Assembly: GCA_016190505.1 (NCBI GenBank)
Contig: JACPQM010000047.1
Location: 1-64,000 of the forward strand
Reading direction: 5' to 3'
DNA length: 64,000 bases
Source of the DNA: Chloroflexota bacterium
GTDB taxonomy: Bacteria > Chloroflexota > Dehalococcoidia > JACPQK01
Positions 1 through 9,065 of the stretch are shown here, piece after piece. Made by a program: the position numbers and the translations under genes. Every line of letters begins with the position of its first letter. Position 1 is the first letter of the stretch. Under the pieces are notes generated by a model. The model did not search any database. It was given only the letters and a program-made list of their open reading frames with translations, and was not told the origin of the DNA.

Positions 1-423
1 CGGGAGTGCTGCCCACTACCACCCTGAGATGCTTCGTCCCGACAAGCTGCGCACCTGACGGCCACCCTTGAGCGTCGGGACTCAGCATGACATGCTGATT
101 GGCCGCAGCCTGCCCTTGCCAGCCGGTTCATTGCTCTACATCGGGTCCCGACGCCTCGGGACCTGTGGAACTCGCAATGACATTGATGGCGAACTTCAAG
201 GACACCATCCTGGGAACTCTTGCCGAAAGAAGGTGGCTTCTTGGCGACGTGAACATACTACACGGAAGGACAATGCCAAGAAGTCCCCCACGCGACAGAG
301 TCCTCTGATGTCGACGCTGCCGTAGCTAAGGAACAAGCTTGGCAATACCAACATTTTGACACCGAAGAGGTCATCCCGACACGTCGGGATGCCGCCCACG
401 GTGCTTGTGAACCCGCCGGCTCT
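1..423. other. Non-coding stretch with dispersed repeats
   Basis: I see no convincing gene here. The short ORFs have no recognisable domain and mostly lie on repeat sequence. Positions 121-207 are nearly the same as 9392-9478, and a short dyad (TCCCGACACGTCGGGA) lies near 371-386. The segment sits downstream of the DUF5615 gene on the minus strand. Confidence 0.6.
121..207. repeat. 87-bp dispersed repeat, copy 1
   Basis: This stretch begins AGCCGGTTCATTGCTCTACA and ends in CTTCAAGGACACCA. It matches 9392-9478 with only a few substitutions. It contains the small dyad GTCCCGACGCCTCGGGAC and a CTCGCAATGAC motif shared with the CGTCATTGCGAG repeats seen elsewhere in the window. Confidence 0.8.
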
Positions 424-762
424 CTACAGGAAATCTATGGTGTACGGTGCAAGCTCGCCTTGGCTGGCGCGTGCGGCCAGCGCATCAGCCAGGGCAGAAA
501 AACAGTCGGCCGGCACGCTGAACGGAACAATGAGGACGCCAAAGTGGGGGCGTTGATCGGTGAACCAACGGAGTGTCAGGCGGATGAAGTGGTCACGGTT
601 TCGCGTCACGAGGCATCGCGCTTCACTAGCGGCCCGCTGTAGTTGCTCTTCATCTGAAAAGCCCCGGGCGCCGACCTCGTGGGCGCTAATTGCATCCACA
701 CCCCGGACGCGGAGGAGTTCGGCGATGGTGGGGCTCAGGTCCTCATCGAGGTAGTATTTCAC
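424..762 (-). CDS. DUF5615-type PIN-like toxin
   Basis: This is a short protein beginning [11 protein letters not shown]. The family has an acidic LDEDL start, a central [13 protein letters not shown] segment and the TRNRDHF motif, all typical of DUF5615 PIN-like proteins, which are predicted ribonuclease toxins. The ORF track extends it upstream, but the GTG at 762 overlaps the TGA of the upstream DUF433 gene (GTGA) and gives the normal family N-terminus, so I use it. The partner upstream is the matching antitoxin type. The family and the pairing are recognised; the RNase activity is inferred. Confidence 0.8.
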   Translation of the reverse strand: MKYYLDEDLSPTIAELLRVRGVDAISAHEVGARGFSDEEQLQRAASEARCLVTRNRDHFIRLTLRWFTDQRPHFGVLIVPFSVPADCFSALADALAARASQGELAPYTIDFL

Positions 763-1178
763 CGCCTGTCGGCAAGCAGGGTCGGATGCTGCTCGGCCAG
801 CCGCTCGGGGGTCCAAGCCTCGTTGACGGCGATTTGTCGCTCGATCTCTTCTGGGTAGGCAGCATAGTATCCAAGGGCAGCGCGCAGTTGGGCTTGGGAC
901 AGCCAGTGATAGGCCCTGCTGAGCCGCTCTGGGTCCTGTTCCATACCCTTGTGTGTGGCGATTATCTCCCAGACATCAAGCCCTGTGCCAGCGACGCGCG
1001 CTTGCCGGCCGGAGGGTCCATCGGCAAAGAGAATGCCCGGACAGCGCCTCACTTTGATGGCCTCGGTCAACATCTCGTTAGTCACCGATGAGAAATCGCG
1101 TCGGGAGGCTTCAGCAATCTCCTCAATTGTTTGTGCGACAGCCTGCGGGACCCTCAAGCTCTTCTGGACTGTCTTCAT
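759..1178 (-). CDS. DUF433-type antitoxin
   Basis: About 139 residues. An N-terminal helical region ([20 protein letters not shown]) resembles a ribbon-helix-helix DNA-binding segment. It is followed by a DUF433-like domain ([19 protein letters not shown] and a YPEEI stretch). DUF433 proteins are the usual antitoxins of DUF5615 toxins. The ORF track starts 72 codons further upstream, but that part is unlike the family. The ATG at 1178 follows a GGTGGGGG purine run. Its stop overlaps the toxin start, so the two genes are probably translationally coupled. Confidence 0.75.
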   Translation of the reverse strand: MKTVQKSLRVPQAVAQTIEEIAEASRRDFSSVTNEMLTEAIKVRRCPGILFADGPSGRQARVAGTGLDVWEIIATHKGMEQDPERLSRAYHWLSQAQLRAALGYYAAYPEEIERQIAVNEAWTPERLAEQHPTLLADRR

Positions 1179-1361
1179 TGTTGCCCCCACCTTTGTCATA
1201 CATATACTACAATGCAATACGACGGACTGGCAAGTACCCTGAATGGCGTGGGGCCCATCCCCGCCCGGGCCCTGTTCCCTCGGGCGTAGCGCGCCACAGG
1301 CCATGGCCAGCGTCTGGGCTGGTATACTAGTCAAGGCGTGCCTGGAGGGCTGCATATCGAG

Positions 1362-2483
1362 ATGGTCTCTGTCGCCAGAAAGAACCTGTTCCACGACAAG
1401 ACCAGGCTGGCCATGGGCCTGGGGGGTATTCTGTTCGCCGTGGTGCTCATGGGGTTTGCCGTGGGCATGCTGTTCGGCACCTTCCGGTACGCGGTGGAAC
1501 TGGTGGACCGCAGCACCGCGCAGGTATGGCTGGTCTCCCAGAAGACCAGGGACTTCCTTAGCCCCGCTCCTTTCCCCGATGAGGTGGCCGGCCAGGTGAG
1601 GCAGGTCCCCGGGGTGGCCGGTGCTTCCAAGCTGATCATGGCCTCATACAGCGCCAATGCGACCGGGGGACAGTCTAGTCCGGTCTATCTGGTGGGCTTC
1701 GACCCTGAGGTCGAGTTGGGCTTGCCCTGGGACGTGGCCACGGGCTCGGCGGCGGACCTGCGACGCGACATGACGGTCATCCTCGACAGGTCCGCCCTCC
1801 GGGAGTTCGGGCCGCTTCAGGTCGGCGACAAGATTGAGATGGGCGACCAGGTGGTGGAGGTCGTGGGTTTCTCCAGGAATGCAGCCTGGATGCTGGGCAT
1901 GCCCTACGCCTTCGCCAGCGCCCAGACGGCGCAGGCAGTGTTGCACTCGGAAGGGCAGACCCTCGCCGTATTGGTCCAGGCGGAGCACGGGGCAGACGTG
2001 GCAATGCTGATGGAGAGGCTCTCCGCCGTAGAAGGCGTTGAAGTCCTGACCCAGCAGGATGTGCACGACCGCAGCATGGACGCGTGGCTCACCGGCACCC
2101 CCGTCGGCTACATGAGTGGCGCTATGGTGCTCATTGGATTTCTGGTGGGCCTCACAGTGGTGGGCCTCACGTTGTACACCGCGACGGTCGAGCGAACGCG
2201 GGAGTATGGTGTAATGAAGGCCATCGGAGCCTCGAACTGGGACGTATACCGCGTAGTGCTGGAGCAGGCGGCCATCCTGTCTATGCTCGGCTACGGGATG
2301 GGGGTGCTGGGTGCACTGGGTGTGGGCAGGCTGTATGCTTCGCTCACGGGCATGGGTTTTGCTGTCCCGATACTTGTCCTGGCCGGTATGCTCCTGGCTG
2401 TCCTGACCATGAGTGGGATCGCCGCCCTGTTCGCCATGAGGAAAGTGGCCACCATAGACCTGGCGCTGGTGTTCAAGGCCTAG
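1362..2483 (+). CDS. ABC transporter permease, MacB/FtsX (DevC-like) type
   Basis: This is an inner-membrane permease of the FtsX/MacB superfamily, about 373 residues. It has one N-terminal membrane helix (near 20-45), a large extracytoplasmic domain (about 50-240) and three C-terminal helices, the layout of DevC-like permeases. The segment ERTREYGVMKAIGAS is the conserved cytoplasmic FtsX-type loop. The in-frame GTG at 1338 is possible, but the ATG at 1362 gives the compact start MVSVARKNLFHDK. The ATPase starts 9 bp after the stop, so the pair is one operon. No membrane-fusion partner lies next to it, and the substrate is unknown. Confidence 0.85.
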   Translation: MVSVARKNLFHDKTRLAMGLGGILFAVVLMGFAVGMLFGTFRYAVELVDRSTAQVWLVSQKTRDFLSPAPFPDEVAGQVRQVPGVAGASKLIMASYSANATGGQSSPVYLVGFDPEVELGLPWDVATGSAADLRRDMTVILDRSALREFGPLQVGDKIEMGDQVVEVVGFSRNAAWMLGMPYAFASAQTAQAVLHSEGQTLAVLVQAEHGADVAMLMERLSAVEGVEVLTQQDVHDRSMDAWLTGTPVGYMSGAMVLIGFLVGLTVVGLTLYTATVERTREYGVMKAIGASNWDVYRVVLEQAAILSMLGYGMGVLGALGVGRLYASLTGMGFAVPILVLAGMLLAVLTMSGIAALFAMRKVATIDLALVFKA

Positions 2484-2492
2484 GCTGCGATC

Positions 2493-3191
2493 ATGGAAGA
2501 CGTCGTTCTGTGGCTGCGCAACGTGACCAAGGAGTACGGCACGGGCCGGGCCAGGGTGTTGGCCGTGGACGACGTGAGTTTGGAGGTGCGCCAGGGGGAG
2601 ATCGTTCTGGTCATGGGTCCCAGCGGCTCCGGGAAGACCACTCTGCTCTCCATGATGGGATGCATCCTGCGACCCACCGATGGCAACATCTGGCTCCGGG
2701 GCACTGAGGTAAGCGCGCTGCCGGAGGGCGCTTTGGCCCATGTTCGCCGGCGCCACATCGGCTTCGTGTTCCAGTCGTTCAACTTGCTGAGCTCGCTCAG
2801 TGTCTGGGAGAACGTGGCGCTGGCCCTTCAGATCGGCGGGACCAGGGGCGAGGCCGGCGCTCGCCAGGCGAAAGAGCTGCTGGAGGCGGTGGGCCTGGGC
2901 GATAGGCTGGACTCCCTACCTGCCGACCTATCGGGCGGGGAGAAGCAGCGCGTGTCCATCGCCCGCGCTCTGGCCAATAGCCCGTCGCTGCTCATAGGCG
3001 ACGAGCCTACGGCCAATCTGGACTCGGAGAACGGGCGGCGGGTAGCTGACATGTTGACCACCCTGGCCCGGGACCAGGGCCGGTCTGTGGTTATCGCGAC
3101 CCACGATGCCCGCATCATGGACGTCGCGGACCGCGTGCTCTACCTGGTGGATGGAAGGCTGGCTAAGAAGCCTCGTGTCCACCAGGGCTAG
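2493..3191 (+). CDS. ABC transporter ATP-binding protein, LolD/DevA/MacB type
   Basis: A 232-residue nucleotide-binding subunit. The Walker A motif is GPSGSGKT, the Q-loop sits in FVFQSFNLL, the signature is LSGGEKQR, Walker B is LLIGDEPTANLD, and the switch histidine is in IATHD. The length and the NLLSSLSVWENVALAL segment fit the LolD/MacB/DevA family, which powers extrusion through FtsX-like permeases. It directly follows such a permease and is probably co-transcribed with it. Confidence 0.92.
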   Translation: MEDVVLWLRNVTKEYGTGRARVLAVDDVSLEVRQGEIVLVMGPSGSGKTTLLSMMGCILRPTDGNIWLRGTEVSALPEGALAHVRRRHIGFVFQSFNLLSSLSVWENVALALQIGGTRGEAGARQAKELLEAVGLGDRLDSLPADLSGGEKQRVSIARALANSPSLLIGDEPTANLDSENGRRVADMLTTLARDQGRSVVIATHDARIMDVADRVLYLVDGRLAKKPRVHQG

Positions 3192-3206
3192 GGCCGGGCC
3201 AGGGCG

Positions 3207-4424
3207 CTAGCCCTCTTTACTCATCCGGCGGGCCAGGGTGAACAGGAAAAGGGCAAAGCCAAAGACCCCCATCGGTCCCTGAAGCGAAGCGAGGACCTGG
3301 CCCGCAGAGCCTCGGGGGGCCAAGTCGGTGAAGGAAACGCCGGCCATGGTGCGCAGGCTGAACAGGAAGTAGTCCCGATACCCTACTGCCGCCTGGGACC
3401 CCTCGTGGCCCACCCCTTCGGAGAGCCAGTAAAGGGAAGGGAACCCTATCGTGCCCAGAGCCAGGAGCCAGGCCAGCACCTGAAGGGGCTGCTCCGCGTA
3501 TCCAGAGGAGACCTTCCAGAAAGCATGCTCCACCCAGGGTAACAAGGCGCCCCAATCGTGGCGGCGCAAGCGGTCCTGAAACTCCTTGCGCTCCATGTTG
3601 CGCTCTTGGGTGTAGGCCCAGCTTGCATCGGAGTACTGGCCCATGTTTCGGAAGTTGGCCTTGAGGGCCAGATAGGCCCCCTTGGCCTTGCCCCACATCT
3701 TGGCCCGCTCCTCACCCAGGCGCTGTATGCGGTCGCGGCGGATAAGGGTCTGGTGGAGCCAGGCGTCCTCCAGGAAAACGCCGTCCAGCGAGACCACGGG
3801 CCTCAGGTCAACGCCTTCCAGGTGGGCAGACTCGAGGTGGGCGTTCTGGAAGTTGGCCCCTTTGACGTCGGCGCCGTGGAGCTTGGCTCCCACCAGGTTC
3901 GCTTGCCGGAGGTCAGCCCCTTCCAGGATGGCTCTGGAGAGGTCGGCGTCCTTGAGGTCGGCGCCGGACAGGTCGGCCCCCTCCAGGAAGGCGCCCACCA
4001 GCTTGGCCTGAGGCATATGGGCGCCGGCCAGGTTGGCACCTCGGAGGTAGGCGCCGTTCAGGTGGGCCTCCCACAAATCGGCGCCGGACAGGTTGCCCTT
4101 GCCCAGGTCGGCATGCTCCAGGCGGCATGACCCCAGGAAGGCCCCTTCCAGGCGGGCCTCCCAGAGGTCCGCCCCAGCCAGGTTGGCACGCCAAAGCTGG
4201 GTCTCCCTCAGGTTGGCGCCCGAGAGATCGAGACCGCCGGTCCTGCCCGAATACCAGGGTGGCTCTGAGCCGTTCTTGGGCCAGCCCCGCTCCTGGCGCT
4301 TGCGACGCACTGCCTCTGCCCCCAGGTCCAGGCCCCGGAGGTCCTTGCCCGACAGGTCGAGATGCGCCGGGTCGCCGGCACACTCCACCAGCTCAAGGAT
4401 GGCGTCGGCTGAGTAGGCACTCAT
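3207..4424 (-). CDS. Pentapeptide-repeat protein with C-terminal pore-like membrane domain
   Basis: The protein has 405 residues. Residues about 20-50 and 70-210 are tandem A(D/N)LxX pentapeptide repeats, predicted to fold as a right-handed quadrilateral beta-helix. A linker (about 215-290) follows, then two hydrophobic helices flanking a re-entrant-like segment, FSLRTMAGVSFTDLAPRG. That segment sits where a two-TM potassium-channel pore loop would be and resembles TTVGYGDLxP, but lacks the GYG filter. The N-terminus resembles the neighbouring gene at 4583-5101, so the two are paralogues. Channel function is an inference; the pentapeptide domain is certain. Confidence 0.85.
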   Translation of the reverse strand: MSAYSADAILELVECAGDPAHLDLSGKDLRGLDLGAEAVRRKRQERGWPKNGSEPPWYSGRTGGLDLSGANLRETQLWRANLAGADLWEARLEGAFLGSCRLEHADLGKGNLSGADLWEAHLNGAYLRGANLAGAHMPQAKLVGAFLEGADLSGADLKDADLSRAILEGADLRQANLVGAKLHGADVKGANFQNAHLESAHLEGVDLRPVVSLDGVFLEDAWLHQTLIRRDRIQRLGEERAKMWGKAKGAYLALKANFRNMGQYSDASWAYTQERNMERKEFQDRLRRHDWGALLPWVEHAFWKVSSGYAEQPLQVLAWLLALGTIGFPSLYWLSEGVGHEGSQAAVGYRDYFLFSLRTMAGVSFTDLAPRGSAGQVLASLQGPMGVFGFALFLFTLARRMSKEG

Positions 4425-4434
4425 TGCGCACAGT

Positions 4435-4582
4435 TTACTCCGAGCGAAGGCGTTGGGGTATCACCCTTTGCGGGCTACGGGCTACAGACTTCTGACTTCG
4501 GGCTGCAGACTTCGGGCTGCAGAACTTGGTCGAAGTTGGAAAGTAACCCGGAGCCTGTAGTCTGGAGCCCGGAGCCCGAAGC
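4435..4582. repeat. Low-complexity tandem repeat between paralogues
   Basis: Short repeated words such as CGGGCTACGGGCTACAGACT and GGGCTGCAGACTTC occur here, with a partly complementary run (GCCTGTAGTCTGGAGCCC) further on, so the region can fold. No gene is supported. It separates the two pentapeptide-repeat genes. Confidence 0.5.
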
Positions 4583-5101
4583 CTACAGATGTGCCCCTTC
4601 GATGGAACGGGTAGTCTCAAGCTGCTCAGGTTCGACATGGGCGCCGGTCAGATTGGCGCCGGAAAGGTCGGCTCCGGTCAGCGTACTGCCCCCCATGTGG
4701 GCGCGGCGTAGATTGGCTCCCCGCAGGTTGGCGTCGGTGAGGTCTGCCCCCTCCAGGTGGGTGCCCACCAGAACTGCGCCCTCCAGGTCTGCCGAGGGCA
4801 TGTAGACGCTATGCAGGTAGGCACCGGCAAGCACGGCCCCGGCCAGGTCGGCGTGGCTGATGTCCGCCCGTGTCAGTTTGGCCTCCCAAAGGCGGGCGCA
4901 CTTCAGATTGATGCCGCGGGTATTCAAGGAGTACCAGGGTGGCGCCGTCCCGCGCAGCTCGCGGTACTCCGCAGCCTTTTCCTCTATGGTGGTGGCGCTG
5001 AGGTCCATGCCGGCCAGGTCTTTGCCCGAGAGGTCCAGCCCCTTTGGCCCACCGTTGGCCTCAATCAGGTACAGGAGATCGTCCGTGGTGTACTGGCTCA
5101 C
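4583..5101 (-). CDS. Pentapeptide-repeat protein
   Basis: A 172-residue protein beginning MSQYTTDDLLYLIEANGG, followed by A(D/N)LxX repeats from about residue 20 to 160, broken by a spacer containing PPWYSLNTRG. The same spacer and N-terminal layout (PPWYSGRTGG) occur in the larger neighbour, so the two arose by duplication. It has no membrane segment. The beta-helix fold is well known for the family; the function here is unknown. Confidence 0.88.
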   Translation of the reverse strand: MSQYTTDDLLYLIEANGGPKGLDLSGKDLAGMDLSATTIEEKAAEYRELRGTAPPWYSLNTRGINLKCARLWEAKLTRADISHADLAGAVLAGAYLHSVYMPSADLEGAVLVGTHLEGADLTDANLRGANLRRAHMGGSTLTGADLSGANLTGAHVEPEQLETTRSIEGAHL

Positions 5102-5183
5102 GGGGCTAGTTTACGCGAAACCCTCGCTGGCTTGAAGGGGCTGTCCGCGGATTGCCCCATACAGGCGTGGCCGGTGGCACAAC

Positions 5184-5210
5184 GTAGGGCGGACGGCCGT
5201 CCGCCCCTAC
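5184..5210. repeat. Palindromic element, GTAGGGGCG family
   Basis: The palindrome GTAGGGCGGACGGCCGTCCG continues to CCCCTAC. It lies just past the mfd stop codon on the minus strand, so the hairpin may also end or protect the mfd transcript. Related elements recur across the window. Confidence 0.8.
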
Positions 5211-5231
5211 AGGGGGTGGGCACCCCGCGTT

Positions 5232-8200
5232 TCAGGTGGTAGCCTTCGCTAAAGAGGCCAGCACTTGCTCCAGCGCTTTGGGCCAGGAGGCGCCCAGCTT
5301 CGATGTGTCCAGGCGCACCTGACTGGTGCCTACAGTGACGCCCGAGGGTAGGGTGGGTGGAGTCCCGATTGCATCAGGACGGAACCCACCACTGGGGGCA
5401 GGCAGCCGCTCGCGGGCGCGCATCACGATTTGCCCGTTCTCTGAGGCCACGGAATGGAAACCCGCCCGGGTGGCCAGCGCCTTGACCCGCACCATGTAGA
5501 GCAGGTTGTCCACTGCCTCGGGCAGGGGGCCGAAGCGGTCCTGCCACTCTTTGCGGATGTCCTGTATCTCCTCCGGCGTGAGCGGCCGGGCCAGGCGCTG
5601 GTACAGGAGCAGCCGGCTGGGCAGGTGGGGGACGTAGTCCTCGGGTATGTGCGCGGCGAGCGGCAGGTCCACGGTGGCCGCCGGCGCCGGTGGGGGAGGC
5701 GGAGGCTCGCCCCGCATCCTGGCCCGTAGCTCTTCGACGGCCTGGGCCAGCATTCGGCAGTAGAGGTCAAAGCCCACGGCGGCAATGTTCCCGTGCTGGG
5801 CGGTGCCCAGCAGGTTGCCCGCGCCCCGGATCTCCAGGTCCTTCATGGCGATGCGGAAGCCCGCCCCCAGCTCGGTGGCGTCTCGGATGGTGCCCAGGCG
5901 CTTGCGGGCGGTATCGGTGAGGGGGCGGCTGCGATCGAACAGCAGATAGGCGTAGGCCCGGTTCCGCCCCCGGCCCACCCGGCCCCGGAGCTGATAGAGT
6001 TGGGCCAGCCCCAGCTTATCGGCGGGGTAGATGATGAGCGTGTTGGCGTTGGGCAGGTCCAGCCCCGCCTCGATGATGGTGGTGCACACCAGCACGTCGG
6101 CCTGGCCCGAGGCGAAGTCCAGCATCACCGTCTCCAGATCCTCCTCGGGCATCTGGCCGTGGCCAATGACGATGCGCGCCTCGGGGACCAGCTCCTCTAG
6201 GTGGTGGGCGACCAGGTGGATGTCGTGCACCCGGTTGTGCACGAAGAACACCTGTCCGCCCCGGTCAAGCTCTCGCAGGATGGCCTCCCGCACCAGCTCT
6301 TCCTTGTAGGGCGAGACGTAGGTCTTGATGGGTAGCCGCTCCTCGGGGGGTGTCTCCATGGTACTCATGTCGCGCACCGAGACCAGGGACATGTAAAGCG
6401 TGCGCGGGATGGGCGTGGCGCTCAGGGAGAGCGCGTCAACCTCCTGGCGCATCCGCTTCAGGCGCTCCTTGTGGAGCACGCCGAAGCGGTGCTCCTCGTC
6501 TATGACAACCAGCCCCAGTTTCTTGAAGGCTACATCCTTCTGTAGGAGGCGGTGGGTGCCGATGACGATGTCCACGGTGCCTGCGACCAGCCCGGACAGC
6601 ACCTCGTCCTGCTCCCTTGGGGAGCGGAAGCGGCTGAGCACGTCCACCTTCACCGGGAAGGGGGCCAGGCGCTCCCGGAAGGTCTCGTAGTGTTGCTGGG
6701 CGAGCACGGTGGTGGGCACCAGCACCCCTACCTGGTAGCCGTCCGACACCGCCTTGAAGGCGGCGCGCAGGGCGACCTCCGTCTTGCCGTAGCCCACGTC
6801 GCCGCACACCAGCCGGTCCATGGGCCGGGCCGATTGCATGTCGGCTTTGACCTCCTGGACGGCGCGGAGCTGGTCAGGCGTCTCCACGAAGGGGAAAGAC
6901 GACTCTAGCTCCTGCTGCCAGGCGCTGTCCGGCGAGAAGGCGATGCCCGGGAGCAACTCACGAGTGGCATAGACCTCGAGGAGCTCCCTGGCTACTTTGG
7001 CCGCGGACTCGGCGGCCTTCTCCTTGGCCCGCGCCCACTCGCCACCGCCCAGGCGGCTCAGCGTGGGTCCCGATGCATCGGGACCTACGGCGTAGTAGGG
7101 GCCGATGCGGTCCATCTGGTCAATGGGCACGTAGAGCTTGTCGCCCTGGGCATACTCGACCAGCAGGTACTCCCGCCTGGTCCCGGCCACCTCCATGGTG
7201 GTAGTGCCCGCGAAGCGCCCGATGCCGTGGTCCACGTGGACTACGTAGTCGCCCGGATTAAGCTCGGATAGGGCCAGGTGGCGGGCGGGCTGGCGCCTGG
7301 TCACGACTCGTCGGGACTTGAGCAGGCCGAAAAGCTCGCTATCCGTGACTATGGTCAGTAGGGGCGCCCCGATGGATCGGGGCGCCCCTACGTCTGTCAT
7401 GACGAAGCCACCGGACAGGCCGCCCTGGACCAGCGTGAGCGAGCCAGGCTGCGGCGTCTCGGCGATGGCCTCCCGAGGTGCGGCGAAGATGCCGTGGTCT
7501 TCATCCAGCAGGTCGGACAGGCGGCGGGCCTGGTGGGAGACAATGACCACGGGCTGTTTCTTGCGGGCGCGGTCTGCCGCCTCGGCCAGGGCCACCGGAA
7601 GCTGGCCTCCGTACGAGGGCGGCGACACAAAGCCCAGCGCGTAGCCCTGCGCCTCCTCGCCCGCCCATGGCTCAAGAGCTAGAGATAGAGATGGAGATAA
7701 GGATCGTGACTCCAGGCGGGGCGCTAGCTCGGGCCAGCCCCAGTAGGGCCTGGGGAAGCCTGGCGCCAGCTCGCCCCGGCGGGTTAGCTCATCGCGGAGC
7801 TCCTCGCCTCTACCGGCCACCTCTTCGATTTCCCCCCGCAGGCGGTCGGGGTCAGCCAGCACCAGGAGACCGTCTGGCGCCACGTAGTCCAGGAGGCAGC
7901 CATGCGGGAAAAGAGGAATGAAGAACTCAGCGTCTTGCTCTGAAAATGCATCCGGGGAGGGGTGCACAGTCCCCCTCTCCCTCGAAGGGAGAGGTCTGGG
8001 TGAGGGTGAGGTACGCCTGTGACTGCGTTCAGCCTCCCCCTCACTCTCACTCTCTCCCGCCAGGGGGAGAGAGGGGATGTTCTCCTCGCCTTTGGTGCTT
8101 GTTTCAGGCATGGACGATTCTGGGGATGCTCCCAGGCGTTCCGATTCCTCTGGCGAGAGGACGATTTCCCGGGCGGGGACGATGCTGGCCTGCTTTACGC

Positions 8201-9035
8201 TCGCCGCCGAGCGCTGGGTGGCTGGATCGAACAGGCGCAAGCTCTCGATCTCGTCGCCAAAGAACTCGATGCGCAGGGGGTAGCTGGAGTGCGGCGAGAA
8301 CACGTCCAGGATGCCCCCGCGGCGGCTGAAGGTGCCGGGCACCTCGACGGCATGCTCGGCGCCATACCCCATGCCTACCCAGCGGGCCATCAGGGCATTC
8401 GGCGCCACTTTCATTCCCACCTCGACGGTATGGCACGCCGCCCGGAACGCCTCCGCGGGCATCGTCTTCGCCATCAGCGCATGTGCGCTGGCCACCACCA
8501 GGGGGGATACCGTAGGGGACCCTTCTCTGGGCTGAGAAGGGTCCCCTTGCCCTCCCAAGAAACCTCGCTGCTGCTGGGGATCGCTGTCCCCTTGCATGGG
8601 GGCGGCAAACGTAGGGGCATGGCGCGCCATGCCCCTACGCTCTTGTTCCCAAAGAAGGGTTCCCATGGGTGTCCCGGCGAGCGCGGCCAGGGCGCGCAGA
8701 CGCTGGGAGCGGGTAGCGCTGTCCCAGGGTAAGCGCTCGTAGGGGAGGGCGTCGGGTTCGGGGAAGAGCAGAACGGGGGTATCCGGCGGACACCACGATT
8801 CGAGTTGATCGCGTAGCTCCTTGGCCTCCTCGACGCCGGGCACCAGCACCAGCGTGGGGCGTGCGATGTCCTGGTGCAGGCCAGCGAGCACACAGGGCCA
8901 GGCGACGGGAGGCGCGTGGGTACGACAGGCACCGCGGCCACCGCCTTGTGCCGACGCCCGTCGCCGCAACTCTTGGACGAGCCCGCCATAGGCGGGCAAG
9001 TGCCAGAGCAGGGGTAATAGACCAGCCAGGTTCAT
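5232..9035 (-). CDS. mfd: Transcription-repair coupling factor Mfd
   Basis: Mfd is a DNA translocase that removes stalled RNA polymerase at lesions and recruits UvrA. In order there is a UvrB-like N-terminal module, an RNA-polymerase-interacting domain (LNPGDYVVHVDHGIGRF), helicase motif I (GDVGYGKTEVALRAAF), motif II (IDEEHRFGV), motif VI (YQLRGRVGRG) and a C-terminal TRCF domain. The ORF runs to 1277 residues from GTG 9065. I prefer ATG 9035 (MNLAGLLPLLW), giving 1267, though no strong ribosome site is seen. Both exceed the usual length of about 1150. The excess is explained by at least four blocks of in-frame palindromic repeat translated as low-complexity inserts. Confidence 0.97.
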   Translation of the reverse strand: MNLAGLLPLLWHLPAYGGLVQELRRRASAQGGGRGACRTHAPPVAWPCVLAGLHQDIARPTLVLVPGVEEAKELRDQLESWCPPDTPVLLFPEPDALPYERLPWDSATRSQRLRALAALAGTPMGTLLWEQERRGMARHAPTFAAPMQGDSDPQQQRGFLGGQGDPSQPREGSPTVSPLVVASAHALMAKTMPAEAFRAACHTVEVGMKVAPNALMARWVGMGYGAEHAVEVPGTFSRRGGILDVFSPHSSYPLRIEFFGDEIESLRLFDPATQRSAASVKQASIVPAREIVLSPEESERLGASPESSMPETSTKGEENIPSLPLAGESESEGEAERSHRRTSPSPRPLPSRERGTVHPSPDAFSEQDAEFFIPLFPHGCLLDYVAPDGLLVLADPDRLRGEIEEVAGRGEELRDELTRRGELAPGFPRPYWGWPELAPRLESRSLSPSLSLALEPWAGEEAQGYALGFVSPPSYGGQLPVALAEAADRARKKQPVVIVSHQARRLSDLLDEDHGIFAAPREAIAETPQPGSLTLVQGGLSGGFVMTDVGAPRSIGAPLLTIVTDSELFGLLKSRRVVTRRQPARHLALSELNPGDYVVHVDHGIGRFAGTTTMEVAGTRREYLLVEYAQGDKLYVPIDQMDRIGPYYAVGPDASGPTLSRLGGGEWARAKEKAAESAAKVARELLEVYATRELLPGIAFSPDSAWQQELESSFPFVETPDQLRAVQEVKADMQSARPMDRLVCGDVGYGKTEVALRAAFKAVSDGYQVGVLVPTTVLAQQHYETFRERLAPFPVKVDVLSRFRSPREQDEVLSGLVAGTVDIVIGTHRLLQKDVAFKKLGLVVIDEEHRFGVLHKERLKRMRQEVDALSLSATPIPRTLYMSLVSVRDMSTMETPPEERLPIKTYVSPYKEELVREAILRELDRGGQVFFVHNRVHDIHLVAHHLEELVPEARIVIGHGQMPEEDLETVMLDFASGQADVLVCTTIIEAGLDLPNANTLIIYPADKLGLAQLYQLRGRVGRGRNRAYAYLLFDRSRPLTDTARKRLGTIRDATELGAGFRIAMKDLEIRGAGNLLGTAQHGNIAAVGFDLYCRMLAQAVEELRARMRGEPPPPPPAPAATVDLPLAAHIPEDYVPHLPSRLLLYQRLARPLTPEEIQDIRKEWQDRFGPLPEAVDNLLYMVRVKALATRAGFHSVASENGQIVMRARERLPAPSGGFRPDAIGTPPTLPSGVTVGTSQVRLDTSKLGASWPKALEQVLASLAKATT
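7063..7088. repeat. Palindromic element in frame within mfd (GTCCCGA type)
   Basis: The palindrome GTGGGTCCCGATGCATCGGG runs on to ACCTAC inside mfd. On the coding strand it encodes VGPDASGPT, just before LGGGEWARAK, where homologues have a short loop. The frame stays open. Confidence 0.75.
7358..7391. repeat. Palindromic element in frame within mfd (GTAGGGGCG type)
   Basis: This is a 34-bp palindrome: GTAGGGGCGCCCCGAT, then GG, then ATCGGGGCGCCCCTAC. It encodes DVGAPRSIGAPLL in mfd. The same element, differing by one base in the loop, lies between genes at 45840-45873, so it is a mobile-type repeat rather than conserved Mfd sequence. Confidence 0.85.
7974..8075. repeat. CCCTCTCCC/GGGAGAGG repeat in frame within mfd
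   Basis: Two inverted modules (CCCTCTCCCTCGAAGGGAG and CTCTCTCCCGCCAGGGGGAG) are joined by GTGAGGGTGAGG-type spacers. In mfd they are translated as SLPLAGESESEGEAE and SPSPRPLPSRERG. The same family lies between genes near 44286, 55779 and 56543. Confidence 0.8.
8515..8638. repeat. Two palindromes in frame within mfd
   Basis: A hairpin GGGGACCCTTCTC...GAGAAGGGTCCCC (8515-8546) and a GTAGGGGCATGGCGCGCCAT palindrome (8611-8638) bracket a segment translated as an extra stretch of about 50 residues between LAGTPMGT and VVASAHALMAKT. Homologues are expected to lack this insertion. Confidence 0.75.
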
Positions 9036-9065
9036 TTCTTTACCAACACCAAAAGGAGTCCCCAC

